A DNA stretch of 64,000 nt from Cristatella mucedo (GCA_009760855.2 WPIO01000056.1:226001-290000), one strand, 5' to 3'; counted from the stretch's first letter, positions 26,319 to 36,103 are shown. The notes: generated from the letters alone by a model not told the origin. Made by a program: numbers and translations.

Positions 26319-29300
26319 AAGAGATAACTTCTTTATGTGTATGCGTTTGTGCGCGAGTGCTTGAGCACTGACATGCTTGATTCTGCCTGGTGTTCACGTC
26401 TTACTGCTGTGCTCTGCCATGGCCGGTTTCCGCCTGCCATCCTCGTTCTGATACTGGCCAGAAGGCAGGCGGCAGCTGGCCTGCCGAGCGTGCGTACTAG
26501 GCAGCAGCCAGCGGCTGGCAGGCAGCAGGGCTGACTCCGGCCGCCGCAGCCACTTTTACGCTGGCCCCCTGCCCCTCACCCGCTGCCCTCCCTTTTCCCG
26601 TGAGGCGGTGCGTTGCAGCAAAGCCTCCTTCTCGTTGTTGCAGGACTGGGAAGATAAACTGGCAGTTCGTTGCCAGCAACATCTTCCAGGTGGTCGTGTG
26701 CATTTTCTACACGTACTACATTTTCGAGCGCTTCTGCGTGCCAGTGTTCCGCAATTTCAGCCACGAGCACCTGACGCCGAAGGCGTTCCTGCTGGCCGTG
26801 TTCGGCTGCATGATGCCAGGCACTCTCGTGCTCCTCATTGGTGAGCCGGGCAGCCCCCCTCTCCCGGCCCCACGCCCCGCCCGACGACCACGACGGGCGG
26901 GGCGTGGGGCAGCGCACGGCCACGCCGCCGACTCCTCGCGCCCCGACGGAGAGAGCGGCCGCCGAGTTGGCTTAGACGACGAGAGATGTAGGCGTTGTAA
27001 TAAAAAAAAAATCATTTTGGAGCACAGCCATCACGTGTCGCTTGCTCGCTCTCTTGTTTGTCGCTCTTGCTCGCTCTCTCGCCTTTTTCTCTCGCCAGCG
27101 TCTCAGCCTCGCCTGCCGAGTCCGCCTTTAGCTGCCTCCTTTCTCTTGCTCGAACCCGAGGATGCCGCAGATCGCTAGCAGTCTACGGTCGCTTGCAGTA
27201 CCGGGTCGTGCGTTCGAGTTTTGTAGCTCTAGAAATTCTTACTTGTCCACAGTACGCGGGGCGTGATGGCTCTTTAGGGCTCTTCTGTTGCTATGCGACT
27301 GAGGCTGTTGAATCAGCTACCCTCTGCTTTTCTCTTTCTTGTTTACTGGCTGCCGGCCGAACAGCGTGCGCCACCACCCGATGTGTGTGTGTCACGTGGC
27401 TGTGCGTCCTGCTTCAGGCCACGTGACTTGCCACGTGACTTCATTTTCCCTTTCAGCCTTCTTTGCGGTGCTGCACTCGTGGCTGAATGCGTTCGCAGAG
27501 ATGCTTCGCTTCTCCGACCGCCTGTTCTACCGGGTGAGCCTCCTCAGAGCTTGCTTGCACGTGCTGCATGCGCTCTGACCTTTGCCCGCTGATCCGTGTC
27601 GTTCTCTCTTTCGCCGCGTCGGCTGAGCTCGGCATGAGCTCTAAATGCACCAGCCAGCACAACTGCTTTGTTGTGGCGGCGCGCACAGGATTGGTGGAAC
27701 AGCACGTCGTTTGCCAACTACTACCGCACGTGGAACATTGTCGTGCACGACTGGCTGTATGCCTACGTTTACAAGGACTTGGTCGCCGTGAGTGCCGCCT
27801 AGCGAGGCAGCCCGCGCGCTGCTGCGCACGCCGGGGCTCGTCGATGGACGCGCCCCGTCTGGCCAGCAAGCCCTGCCCTGCCCCACCCCTTGTGCCACGC
27901 CCTTTGGCCTTGGCCTGACGTCGGCTCCGCAGCCTTGCTCTCGTGTGGCCGCCGCCGCCGCTCGAGGTCTCGACGTGCTGTGCAACCTCCCCCGTCCTCT
28001 CCGCGCCTGCCGCAGGCCTTCGGCAAGAACTACCGCTGGGCGGCCATGCTGCTCACGTTCCTGCTGTCGGCCGTCTTTCACGAGTACGTCTTCGTCATGA
28101 CGCTCGGCTTCTTCTATCCGGTCCTCTTCGTCATGTTCGGCGGCATTGGATGTGAGTCGGCAGCAGCCAGCCAGTCAGCGCTCGTCGCACTCGACACCGA
28201 CCGCCGCGTTCAGCGCTGCTGCCGTGCGCTGCCACGTGACCGGATATCGACTGACGGCCTCGTGTGTCGATCCGGACGTGGGTTGCATGTAGCCGCTTCC
28301 GCCAGGCCGCCTCGTTGGAGCGGCCTGGCGGAAGGTATCTGTCCTTGCGTCACCTCGACCTTGCGTCTCTCCGGCGATACGCTATCGGCATGGCGGCGGC
28401 AAGTTCTCTGGGGGTGCTTTACGAATTGGTCATTATTATTATTTTAGTCGTGGGCCTTGACCTTGTCATGCAGCAGCAGCAGATGGATTGAGCTTGAAAA
28501 AGGCAGCGTTGCATTGCATTGGGGCCCAGGGCGGGCGGACGGTCTCGTTTGGCGTACATGCGCATGATGCACACGTGCGTGTGCACGTGCCACGCATGCG
28601 CTAGAGTCGCTTCCGCCTGCTCGGCTGCAGCAAGCGCCCGAGCAGGCGTCCTCCTTCGAGCGAGCGTGCGACCTTGCAGCAAGCGTGCCCGGACATGCCC
28701 GGCCCAGGGTTGCAGACTTGGCTGAACGGTACCGAGTTTTCTTCTGTCTCGCCCAGCGAAATGAAGTCTCGGACAGACCCCGGTGGACGAACGAAGTCTG
28801 CTGCTAACACTTCCTTAGCAGAGACACACGGTGACATCATCAACAACAATAAAAATAATAATAATAATAAGTATTTTGTATAGCAGCAGAGAACCAGATC
28901 TCCATCCATGCGATTGCAACTCGCTTTCTTATGGCTGTTTCGTTGTAAAAAGTGTTGCCTAGATGGAGATTTGGGACGGCTCTGTACAAAGACGGTATGC
29001 TTCGATGCCACATTTCTAGGAGCCGCGTCGTTGTCTGTGCAGCTGCCCGGGAAGGAGCCGCGGGGTACGTAAGCAGACGAGAACAACAAGGCGTATCCGT
29101 GTTCACGAGTTCACGGCAGACCCAGTCAGAATAGGTGCCAACACTGGCAGCTGGACACCGTCTCGAAAGAGTGGCAAGTCGGCCAACTCGGGCGGGTGAG
29201 ACTATTTTTTCCATGCACGAGGTGCTGTTTTGGAAAGAAGTATCGGTGCTGTTCACGGCTTCTCTTGCAGTGAAGGGTCTTGCGGTGAAGGGCCTTGATG

Positions 29301-31325
29301 GAGATTAGTGTCTTGTATGCAAGTAGCTCATTATTATGATTAGTTGTGGTAGTATCGTTATTATTATTATTATCGCCCCCTCCTGTCGGTGAGCCCGGCT
29401 GTAGGGTGCCGAGGTTGCTGCTCCAGCAGTTGGAGCTGCGGAAGGTTTGAGCTCCACTGTCAGAGTGAGTGTTTCTCTGTCGATCAAATAAACTGGTCAC
29501 ACGTGCGCCCACAGAAAGATGGCAACTTGCGGATGAATCAACGGCTGGCGAGTGTACGCTTTCCCTAGACATTGCGAAGAAATGCTGGATGGACGTTGCC
29601 ACTGCTTACTGGCCTACCGGCATGTGCAATAAGGCGCTTGCAGCTGGTGCAAAGCTCTGCAGCTAGGCTTGTCTATCGTGAGCGGCGCAGTTGCCACATC
29701 ACACCAATTCTCGCCGACCTGCAGTGGCTGCCAGTCAAGCAACGCATCGACTTCACAGTTTTGTCGCTCACTTTTAGGTCCCTTCATTCTTTTGCTCCAG
29801 CCTACCTATCAGATCTACCGATCCACCAGGCCAAGCATCGTACCACCCGCTTTTCGGAAACTAACTGTCTACCTATACCTCGTACAAACCTCAAATCCTT
29901 TGGAGACCGTGCATTAAGTTCGCATGCTCCCAAAGCTTGGAACTCACTCCCGATCTCTGTCACAACATCCCCTGACTTGACCATATTTAAAAAGAAATTA
30001 AAAACGCACTTATTTAGGACAGCATTTAGTGGGTCCATGTGATTCGTCCTTTATGTGCTTATGCGTGCCGACACTGTTGCATGCTGCCTCTAACCACACC
30101 TGCATGCTGACGCTGTGCATGACACCCCTAACCATGTTATTCATGTTTATCAAACATGGGTGCTTTATCAAGTGTATTATTATTATTATTTCAAGCGTGG
30201 CCTGCTCGTTGTTTTAGTCCTTAGCTTTTTACTACAACCGCTCACTGAATGTGCCCATGCGGGCCATCGAGGCTGACTCGGCACTTTTCCCCACCCGTCA
30301 AGCTGCACCCGTCGAGGCGGCACCACCTGCTAGAGATGTCGGCTCCTGTCTCTGGGCAATGTGTGCAGACCCAGTTTTCTAACCGCCTCGGAAGCACCTC
30401 GACCTGAAGGCTCCTGGGAGTCTCCCGTCTCTCTGGGCCAATGGCCGTCAGCTTCCCGCATGCGTGCGTGCTCGCGAGGCGCTCGCCATCGAGTCGACGA
30501 CCGCTGCTGTTTGCTCCGCCACAGGCTTGTACAATTTCATCTCGGGCGCCATGTTGGGAATGCAGGGTGCCCGCACCCTCAACATCATGATATGGCTGCA
30601 GCTGTTCAGCGGCACGGGCCTGCTTATGAGCCTGTACAGCATGGAGTGGTACGCACGACGCAACTGCTCCAGCGTGCTGCCGGACGAGGTGAGTCATCCG
30701 ATCCAGCCCGGTCGCCCCTCGGACTTACTTTGCCACAGCGCTGCTGCACTGCCCCGAGGCGGCTCTTGCAAGCATGAGTGTGCAGTCCTTGTCGGTTGTG
30801 TGACTCCACGAGGGTTCTGGCATCGTCTGGGTCTTAGTCCTGGTGTAGGGAGATCGCTGTTCACGACCCAGGTCGCAGGTTCGAGCCCGGCGGCTGCAGC
30901 AGGCGGTCCTTGATTGTCTGCTGCAAGCGGTGGCGACAGCCATCAAGGCTCGTCTGCTGCTACGAGCAGCACTCTGCCTTCGGACTCGCTTTGCTGAGTC
31001 ATAGTAGTTTCGTCGCGGAAGACAACGCTGCGCCATCTTACCTCTGGCGTTACGGTTACCAATGACAATCCGTGTTAGCACAAGTAATGACCACGGGTGG
31101 GGGTGTGTGATTGGGTGTTTGGAAGAACACTTTTCCCCTAGTCCTTTCCCAGCCGTTGGCGCCGTTTTTGCTCGGCTTCCGGCCTGCGGTAGCCATTTTA
31201 GCAACCAGCCGCTGCCGTACGTGTCTGCCGCCGTTCTCGATGCCTTTTACTCTCTGGCTCTCTCTCTTTCATTGTAGTACGGCTATTTAGACTACCTTGT
31301 GCCACGCTCGTGGTTCTGCCAGTAG
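9539..31325 (+). CDS. SOAT: Sterol O-acyltransferase (ACAT), complete gene of 14 coding exons
   Basis: ER membrane enzyme of the MBOAT family that transfers a long-chain acyl group from acyl-CoA to cholesterol, making storage esters. Coding exons: 9539-9632, 14069-14166, 14735-14865, 17027-17134, 20233-20375, 20856-20983, 22104-22188, 22503-22590, 26644-26840, 27457-27533, 27689-27787, 28016-28151, 30525-30688, 31278-31325. All junctions are GT/AG, every phase matches, and the total is 1596 nt, giving 531 aa (human SOAT1 550, SOAT2 522). Seen: N-terminal [12 protein letters not shown], the pre-TM1 segment [13 protein letters not shown], the [15 protein letters not shown] and YYIFERF segments, the FYRDWWN motif (residues 381-387, across exons 10/11), catalytic His in SAVFHEY (His438), and a C-terminal Cys pair (C509, C530) matching the lumenal disulfide known in SOAT1. 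There is no frameshift or missing catalytic residue, so the gene should be functional. Introns carry LINEs and SINEs. UTRs were not located. Confidence 0.97.
9779..9823. repeat. CGC trinucleotide repeat, SOAT intron 1
   Basis: About 14 CGC units just after the first exon. Confidence 0.95.
10297..10425. repeat. CT microsatellite, SOAT intron 1
   Basis: Interrupted (CT)n with ctcttgct and ctatct variants. Confidence 0.95.
10427..10535 (+). mobile_element. tRNA-derived SINE copy, head replaced by CT repeat (SOAT intron 1)
   Basis: gaggtcgtgagtgttcgaat, gagccgtcaaggctccactg and gaggcagttaaatcatctac; box A side missing. Confidence 0.7.
11128..11155. repeat. 12-bp-arm hairpin (SOAT intron 1)
   Basis: cggtcagtgaca, 4-nt loop, tgtcactgaccg. 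Confidence 0.85.
11490..11584 (+). repeat. LINE/SINE 3' tail copy with ATT repeat (SOAT intron 1)
   Basis: tgtaaagcgcctagacagag..tctctgagggcgctttatca then (ATT)11; only one base change from the consensus in the stem-loop. Confidence 0.85.
11740..11793. repeat. Short minisatellite, SOAT intron 1
   Basis: Four copies of a 15-nt unit like ttggcagcagtgt. Confidence 0.85.
12395..12545 (+). mobile_element. tRNA-derived SINE copy with internal G16 run (SOAT intron 1)
   Basis: gtcgtaggttcgaatccggt, gccactgcaagcgggg(G-run)gctgatagccgtaaaggctc and gatgctgttaaatcagctag. Confidence 0.8.
13069..13138. repeat. GA microsatellite, SOAT intron 1
   Basis: Uninterrupted (GA)34. Confidence 0.97.
14069..14166 (+). 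CDS. SOAT: SOAT coding exon 2
   Basis: A ttttcag acceptor and gtaggc donor enclose 98 nt (phase 1 in, phase 0 out). It encodes a charged cytosolic helix ending [15 protein letters not shown], comparable to the helical N-terminal region of SOAT1. It is assigned by phase, position and composition, with weaker homology than later exons. Confidence 0.8.
14513..14550. repeat. GA microsatellite, SOAT intron 2
   Basis: (GA)19. Confidence 0.95.
14735..14865 (+). CDS. SOAT: SOAT coding exon 3
   Basis: It encodes [19 protein letters not shown] followed by a low-complexity linker and SKRRF. This matches the SOAT1 FFMKEVGSHFDDFV region. The ccag acceptor could also be used 3 nt later (14738). The donor gtagtg at 14866 is weak but is the one whose phase (2) fits exon 4, recreating [13 protein letters not shown]; an in-frame alternative is absent. 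Confidence 0.82.
15901..16008. repeat. Tandem pair of hairpin units (SOAT intron 3)
   Basis: Two units of about 50-58 nt, each gctgatcgtgtgcccc..gatcagccgcac..gatcagctgg. Within the second, gctgatcgtgtgc and gcacacgatcagc form a perfect 13-bp stem; in the first the same stem carries two changes. Confidence 0.8.
16475..16569 (-). repeat. LINE/SINE 3' tail copy (SOAT intron 3)
   Basis: AAT repeat then atgcccccagggaactcaat..ctttctaggcac..gctgcaaag. Confidence 0.8.
17027..17134 (+). CDS. SOAT: SOAT coding exon 4 (TM1)
   Basis: It encodes [15 protein letters not shown] then a hydrophobic helix and LLEKGR, collinear with SOAT1 ELLEVDHIRTIYHMF through DEGR. Acceptor ttgtag, donor gtgaga, phases 2/2. 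Confidence 0.95.
17273..17378. repeat. 12-bp minisatellite GAGAGAGCACGC
   Basis: About nine almost identical copies in SOAT intron 4, 139 nt after exon 4. No coding evidence. Confidence 0.95.
19130..19210 (-). repeat. LINE/SINE 3' tail copy (SOAT intron 4)
   Basis: (AAT)7 then cacttgataaagcgccctca..tctaggcgctttt; close to consensus. Confidence 0.85.
19998..20154 (+). repeat. LINE 3' UTR end and tail (SOAT intron 4)
   Basis: A 17-nt duplicated tcaagcatgattttact precedes the usual ttgcatttccctttgcagca, stem-loop and (ATT)11. It ends only about 80 nt before the SOAT exon 5 acceptor. Confidence 0.85.
20233..20375 (+). CDS. SOAT: SOAT coding exon 5 (TM2)
   Basis: It encodes [20 protein letters not shown] and the following hydrophobic segment. 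It aligns with SOAT1 LSYAFGKFPTVVW. Acceptor ttcag, donor gtaagt, phases 2/1. Confidence 0.96.
20856..20983 (+). CDS. SOAT: SOAT coding exon 6 (TM3)
   Basis: It encodes [16 protein letters not shown] to [17 protein letters not shown]1 has LPPASRFIIIFEQ at this place. Acceptor ttgcag, donor gtaggc, phases 1/0. Confidence 0.95.
21901..21940. repeat. 40-bp near-perfect palindrome (SOAT intron 6)
   Basis: Arms 21901-21919 and 21922-21940, 19 bp each, perfect, separated by CA; GT/CA-rich. Confidence 0.9.
22104..22188 (+). CDS. SOAT: SOAT coding exon 7
   Basis: It encodes [19 protein letters not shown], nearly identical to the conserved SOAT cytosolic segment IRFVMKAHSFVRENVPRVL. Acceptor after a long T run (tttatcaag), donor gtagga, phases 0/1. 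Confidence 0.96.
22503..22590 (+). CDS. SOAT: SOAT coding exon 8
   Basis: It encodes [18 protein letters not shown] and [12 protein letters not shown]. The open frame extends upstream, but only the gttgcag acceptor at 22496-22502 gives the phase 1 needed by exon 7; upstream cag acceptors are out of phase. Donor gtaagt, phase 2. Confidence 0.95.
22811..25950 (-). mobile_element. Nearly full-length CR1/L2-like LINE (endonuclease + reverse transcriptase), antisense in SOAT intron 8
   Basis: Non-LTR retrotransposon on the - strand. APE-type endonuclease about 25934-25240 (WNPRS, LTETWL, VYRPPG, MGDFN, then LSDHMQ after a frame change near 25350). A linker with conserved FxPLTKR follows at about 25320-24840. 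Reverse transcriptase is 24856-23054 (600 aa: [18 protein letters not shown], catalytic [18 protein letters not shown], and the C-terminal [14 protein letters not shown] block). Two frame breaks are visible (about 25350 and at the A-run near 24880). The 3' UTR has GCATGC-rich repeats, the stem-loop tail and an AAT/ATT microsatellite at 22811-22840. The 5' end is probably truncated. It is the youngest-looking copy in the window. Confidence 0.93.
26280..26315. repeat. GA microsatellite, SOAT intron 8
   Basis: (GA)17 between the LINE and exon 9. Confidence 0.95.
26644..26840 (+). CDS. SOAT: SOAT coding exon 9
   Basis: It encodes [34 protein letters not shown] and [19 protein letters not shown], two membrane segments with the conserved YYIFER block. 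Acceptor gttgcag, donor gtgagc, phases 2/1. It is the longest coding exon (197 nt), preceded by the 4 kb intron carrying the antisense LINE. Confidence 0.97.
26867..26910. repeat. 17-bp-arm hairpin just after SOAT exon 9
   Basis: gccccacgccccgcccg (26867-26883) and its perfect complement (26894-26910), 10-nt loop, starting 27 nt past the exon 9 donor. Confidence 0.9.
27180..27325 (+). mobile_element. Diverged tRNA-derived SINE (SOAT intron 9)
   Basis: gtcgtgcgttcgagttttgt, gatggctctttagggctctt and gaggctgttgaatcagctac keep the family order; head decayed. Confidence 0.6.
27457..27533 (+). CDS. SOAT: SOAT coding exon 10
   Basis: It encodes [19 protein letters not shown] and SDRLFYR, the conserved [19 protein letters not shown] region. 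The acceptor has a pyrimidine tract (ccctttcag); donor gtgagc, phases 1/0. Together with exon 11 it makes FYRDWWN. Confidence 0.97.
27689..27787 (+). CDS. SOAT: SOAT coding exon 11 (DWWN active-site segment)
   Basis: It encodes [20 protein letters not shown] and [13 protein letters not shown]. The DWWN asparagine and the YYRTWN block are SOAT/DGAT signatures. Acceptor gcacag, donor gtgagt, phase 0/0. Confidence 0.97.
28016..28151 (+). CDS. SOAT: SOAT coding exon 12 (catalytic His)
   Basis: It encodes [20 protein letters not shown] then [18 protein letters not shown]. The His of SAVFHEY is the MBOAT catalytic residue (His460 in SOAT1, residue 438 here). Acceptor ccgcag, donor gtgagt, phases 0/1. 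Confidence 0.97.
28296..28334. repeat. 15-bp-arm hairpin (SOAT intron 12)
   Basis: cttccgccaggccgc at 28296-28310 and its perfect complement at 28320-28334. Confidence 0.9.
28402..28445 (+). repeat. Short diverged LINE tail (SOAT intron 12)
   Basis: agttctctgggggtgcttta then ATT repeats; only the 3' half of the stem-loop module. Confidence 0.5.
29598..30192 (+). mobile_element. 5'-truncated LINE copy in SOAT intron 12
   Basis: Only the C-terminal RT region and 3' [23 protein letters not shown] through [14 protein letters not shown], intact to the stop near 30040, then the GCATGC-rich 3' UTR and an ATT tail at 30176-30190. Same orientation as SOAT. Confidence 0.9.
30525..30688 (+). CDS. SOAT: SOAT coding exon 13
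   Basis: It encodes [20 protein letters not shown] to [12 protein letters not shown], matching the SOAT1 NVLMWTSLFLGNG..YSQEWYARQHC region. Acceptor ccacag, donor gtgagt, phases 1/0. Confidence 0.96.
30838..30995 (+). mobile_element. tRNA-derived SINE copy (SOAT intron 13)
   Basis: gtcgcaggttcgagcccggc, ctgcaagcggtggcgacagc and catcaaggctcgtctgctgc. Confidence 0.75.
31278..31325 (+). CDS. SOAT: SOAT coding exon 14 (C-terminus, stop)
   Basis: Only 48 nt: [15 protein letters not shown] then TAG. It matches the SOAT C-terminal FLDYVRPRSWTC. The acceptor is cattgtag in phase 0. The exon supplies the second Cys of the C-terminal disulfide. Confidence 0.95.
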   Translation, partial: YGYLDYLVPRSWFCQ

Positions 31326-32970
31326 TGGTCAGCGTTGGTGGCGTCATCGTCGTCTGCTCCGGCATCGTCTCCCCTGCGAGGCAGTCTTCCCCTGCGCTTC
31401 GACAGCTGCTGCAGAAACGGCCACCGACAGTCGAACAGCCTCAGCCTCACGTGTCTTCCAGCTGGCGACTCGCATCAGTCTTTACTTCAGGGCAACTTTC
31501 GCTGCCTCCTCGGCGAGTCGGGATGGCAAACTGAGTCACAATGATTGAGAATGATTGCACATTAGTCTGGCAAGCCGACGTCAACCGCCGTGGTGCCGAA
31601 CGCGCAGCACGAACACGCACATTCGGTCGCTAGGCACGCGAGGGGTAGTCTCCCCCAGGCCTCGCTTGCGAACGGCAGGCCCTGATATGCAGTCGAGCCG
31701 TGCCCGGCTCGCGTCGCCCCCCCCCCTAGTCGCCTCGCCAGCTTCCAGCCCGTCTTCGTCGGCCCGTCCTCGCCTGCTCCCGTGTGCCCGCACGCAGTCG
31801 CAACCCTACAGGTCACCGGTCGGCGTGCCTGCAGCAGGTGCTGCCCCCTGCCGGTAGCTGAGCATGCGGCCGCCGCTGCTATCGCTCCCCTTTGCTCGCT
31901 TGCTGCACTTGCATAAGCTCCTAGCACACTCAATGCAATCCCTCGTCGTGGTCGTGGTCGTCGTAATGTCTGCTCTGAAAATGGCGGCCTCGTGGTGCGT
32001 ACCGGCTCCGGCGCTCCGAGGCTGAGCAAACCGCTTCTGGCTGCCAGATGTGGCGGCCTTGACCGCTTCAATGAAAAAGAAAGTTGTTCTCATTTCTTCG
32101 AACGGCTGGTCGAACAATGCCGATCTCTGCTGCTGCTGCTGCCGCTGCCGCCGCTGCATGTCGAAGCATACGGGCTTCGAGCGAGGTGGCGGCAAGTTTG
32201 GGCGCCTGGCCGAGGAAAGCCGTTCGTCGAGAGTGCTATTTTAGTGAACGAAAAGTGTGACGCTAGATTGATTAGCTGATTGTCACGGTGAACCTGGTGA
32301 TGACGATGACGAGTAACCCGACGTCATAGCGGGAACTGGGATTAAGAAAGCGAAAGTGCGCGCCTCCGGGAAAAGACGGAGGGACCGTTAGTGCCAGTCT
32401 GTCTCTTGCAGAAAACTTCTGGCCGCTGGCCTCCTCCTCATTTTTGCTCTCCACTGCCCGTGTGCCTGCGTATCTTGCTTGACCTGCTTGTCAGAGCAGT
32501 GAGAACTAAGTGGTTGTCATGCTGCATGACGTTCTGTAAGGCTGGAGGATGTTCTGCAGCTATCATGCAGTCACTGGCGAATATGCACTCGACACGCTTA
32601 CGCACGCGACATCCTCACTAGCTCGGGCTTGAGAAAGCATCCTTAGGCCAGTACTTTTTTGTCTACTGCCAGTTTGTATAGTATTTGATTCCACAGTCGC
32701 GAGAGTTCTCTAGTCATGCCTTATGCATAGTCATGCTACCTGATAATAGCTGCAGCCAAAAACGAAGGTATTAACATAAGCTCTCTGATTTTGACGAGCA
32801 GCGAATGGGTTGAACGGCAGTGGAATGTATTCGAAGGCTCATGTTTATGCTTAGGGTAGCACCACGTGATGTGGATGATCATCATGGTACTAAGGTATAC
32901 ATACACTCACTACCAGGGCTACAATTGTGACAAAAATCTCGCTAAGCCAGAAACGTGCTCACATTCCACA

Positions 32971-33060
32971 TAATAATAATAATAGACAATAATAATACAT
33001 TTGTATAGCACCCTCAGAGAACTGAAGCTCTCTCTAGGCACTTTACATTTGCTGCATAAA
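32971..33060 (-). repeat. LINE/SINE 3' tail copy
   Basis: AAT repeat then agcaccctcagagaactgaa..tctctaggcactttacattt. Confidence 0.8.
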
Positions 33061-34084
33061 GCACAGCCACATGTTCGGAGCGAGTCTCCAATGCTCTTAC
33101 CTATTATGCGTTATCCAGCCCTAATTGTTTTTAGAGCAAATTAAATTGCAAATTTCTGGTGACCGAGTCGCCTACGAGTAAGGTGGCCTGGTTCGCGATA
33201 TCACCCTTTCTTTGTCTCGCTCGTAGGATTCACCGCGATCCGAAGTTGTGAATTTTAGATGGACACCCGGATGAAATATGGCATGGTTTCTGGCCCGGGC
33301 ATTCTTAGCACTTCTAGAGGTATATGATTTCGAGCACGACTGAAACTAAGCAAACAAGCGTAGCGTATCTTATGCTGATATGAATGGTGAGGCTGCTAGC
33401 TGCATTACTATTGGATGTCAGCAGAAGCCGCCGCTTTGATGCAGCAGTCCTTGCAGCTCACAGTGCCGTCCTGTTAAGTTCCGATACCCCACGTGATACA
33501 ACTCGTTAGATACATAGCGTCTTGTACTCACGGGTACACGAACCCTTTCATCAGTTTATCGAAGGCCCGCGAAGCTTCAGGCTAGCGTGTCCATCAAAGC
33601 TGACAATGTTCCCTTCGAATTTGCCCAGCCGCAATTAGAGCGATCATGAGAATATGGGGAATTATAAGAAGCTTGTCTCCAGACGTTTCTATCTCGATAA
33701 TGTTGGTCGCTTGACGTGCTGTGGAAGAGCTTCTCGAGCTTTCTGTGGCGAATAGACAAAAGTAAGGCAGTCGACGTCAGTAGCTGATTTTGTCGTGTAG
33801 TCACACAACACACTTCTCCGTGATAGTCATACTTTTAGTCTAAGCTCTGCCCGTGGGTCTTAAGGATGCGTAAGCAAGTGGATGTTGAAGTCGGTGAAGA
33901 TCTCCTGCCAGACAGTCGTAGTACTTAATTTTTCGAAGGATAAAATCGCATCACGCGCAGACCGTCAAACTGAGAAGCATCAGCACGCTCTGGGGTAACC
34001 GGGAGAAGTAGCAGCTGCTGTACGGATATGCGTACGTCTCACGTACAGTCGTGCCTCAAAGGCTATATAGAATTATATATATTC

Positions 34085-34087
<3 letters not shown>

Positions 34088-34132
<45 letters not shown>
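34088..34132. repeat. AT microsatellite
   Basis: (TA)22 in AT-rich intergenic DNA. Confidence 0.97.
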
Positions 34133-34136
<4 letters not shown>

Positions 34137-34485
34137 TATATCCTATATATCGAGCACCTCCCGCTATTGCCTCGGCATTGCTCAACGGCGAATGCAATCT
34201 CAGCACCGTCTAATTGGATTCCAATTGTAATCCTTTTGTTATGAGCTGATGTTTTGACACAGATCCGAGCGTCGACCTCTTCGGGAGGGGAAGAGCTGCG
34301 TGCGTGGCTTTAAATCAAGTTATTTAGGAGCAAGTTCAGCATTTGACGTGGCGAGCCTGTAGCGCAGAAAACGAGCTTCCCCGTTGGTGCGAGTGCCGAA
34401 TTTGTGGCAAGATGCCAAAGCTGTTAATATCTATGGCTCGCAGCGAACCTTGAGTACTTGACCAACCTATTTATTACAGCATTTG

Positions 34486-34576
34486 TAAATTTATTACAGC
34501 CTCTGTAAAGTGCCTAGAAAGAGATTCAGTTCTCTGACGGCTGTGTACGAATGTATTGTTATTATTACTATTACTA
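34486..34576 (+). repeat. LINE/SINE 3' tail copy
   Basis: gtaaagtgcctagaaagaga..gttctctgacggctgt then ATT-type repeat; its 3' repeat is interrupted by a tRNA-SINE that starts at about 34577. Confidence 0.8.
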
Positions 34577-34757
34577 TGGTGAGCCGTAATGGCTCACTAG
34601 GTAAGGCGGTTGCTTTTCGCGACCTCGACTCCGAGGCCGTGGGTTCGAATCCTGTGGTGGTCGATCTTTTATCGCCAATGCAAACGGTGGCGATAGCCGT
34701 AAAGGCTCTTCTGTCGCTTTACGAAAAGAGGCTGCTAAATCAGCTGGTGTTTTTATT
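34577..34757 (+). mobile_element. tRNA-derived SINE, full-length reference copy
   Basis: About 180 nt. Head with Pol III box A (TGGCTCACTAGGTAAGGCGG) and box B (GGGTTCGAATCC), then a body containing gtggcgatagccgtaaaggc, ctcttctgtcgctttacgaa and gaggctgctaaatcagctgg, and a T run. The best preserved member of the family seen repeatedly in this window. Confidence 0.88.
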
Positions 34758-36071
34758 GTATTACTATTATTATCGATCCAATACGAAGGAGCGAAAGGTC
34801 CGCCTGTCCGTCCTGTTCTGATCTTCATTTCCTCGCTTTCCCCGCGAGATTGCAGATTATGTCTTATATCCCACGCCGCCCGCGTCAAACTGCTTTGCGT
34901 GCGGTCGTGTACTCCTCTGGCCTTTTCGCGTGAAAAATCACAGAAAACTCCAGACTTTTTGCTTTGGAAGGCTGTCTTGAGTTTCCCAGCTGACTTGGAC
35001 GGCGAGCCCGCCCTACTGACTGTTAAGCACATTAGATAATGAAGCAAAATAAATCTTTTAAGGAGAAATAAAAACGCTCTTTACAATTATGTTTGATAGT
35101 CTTTCAAAATGAACAGAAATTAATGTTATGCTATTCATTCGTCGGCGCTGGTTTGCGAATCAATATTGTATAGCGTGAACGGAACTTGCTTGCAGACTTG
35201 CTCATCTTAAAATATATATGAACTATATGGTAAGCCCCCTCGCGAAGAATAGCGTGTAGACTATTTCTGCATGTCCAATGCTAGCCAAAGGCCGCAGCCT
35301 TGATAAATGCCGTATCGAGGCAAGTTCCATCTAAACTACGAGAGACGCCGCGTGTTTTAGCTTTGCATGCAGATTAGCAAATTATCTCTCTCTTTTTGAC
35401 ACTCGCGATTGCTCTACTTTCGTAGTAGTACTATAAATGTCGCAAAGGAAAATAATGTAAGCGTGACATCGGTGACTTTGCTGGACTCACTAACCAGCTA
35501 ACCAAGCTACTGTGAGGTCAAGTTAGTTAAGCAGCGTTTGAAGGAAGGAATGCAGAATTTGCAGGCTTACTTACTTCTCGTTTTCGCGTTGCCAGGGTGA
35601 ATTATGCGCATGTCAGCGGTAGACACGCACAGTCACGTGGTGGGATAACGTGTGCAGACGCCAAGCAGCAGGCTAAAAGAAATCGAGAATTCCTTACTCG
35701 GAGACCTATTTAAGTAGCTCGCTGACTGGTAGACGCAAAATGAAGGAAGAAAATTGATTCCTATCAAAAGAATCTTCACGGCTTCCGTATCCCGACGTTC
35801 ACCTCCTAAATATTGTTTGGACTAGATTATGAGCAGTTCGTCAGCGACACTACTTCCGGGATACTTGCAGTCTCAATTTTCGGTTGAGGCCAGGGCGAAG
35901 TTTCGAAAGTTAAAAAAAGCCTAGTTCGGTTGCCTCACGCTTGTGAGTCAGACCTGATTCTGAGACAAGATAAAGCTGCTAGTGTTTCTCTCTCTTTCTA
36001 AGCGGGGCGTAGATGTTTTGCTGCTGGTCGACGAGCTCTTTGCACGCGGTTATCTAGAGCAAAGATAACAC

Positions 36072-36072
36072 G

Positions 36073-36103
<31 letters not shown>

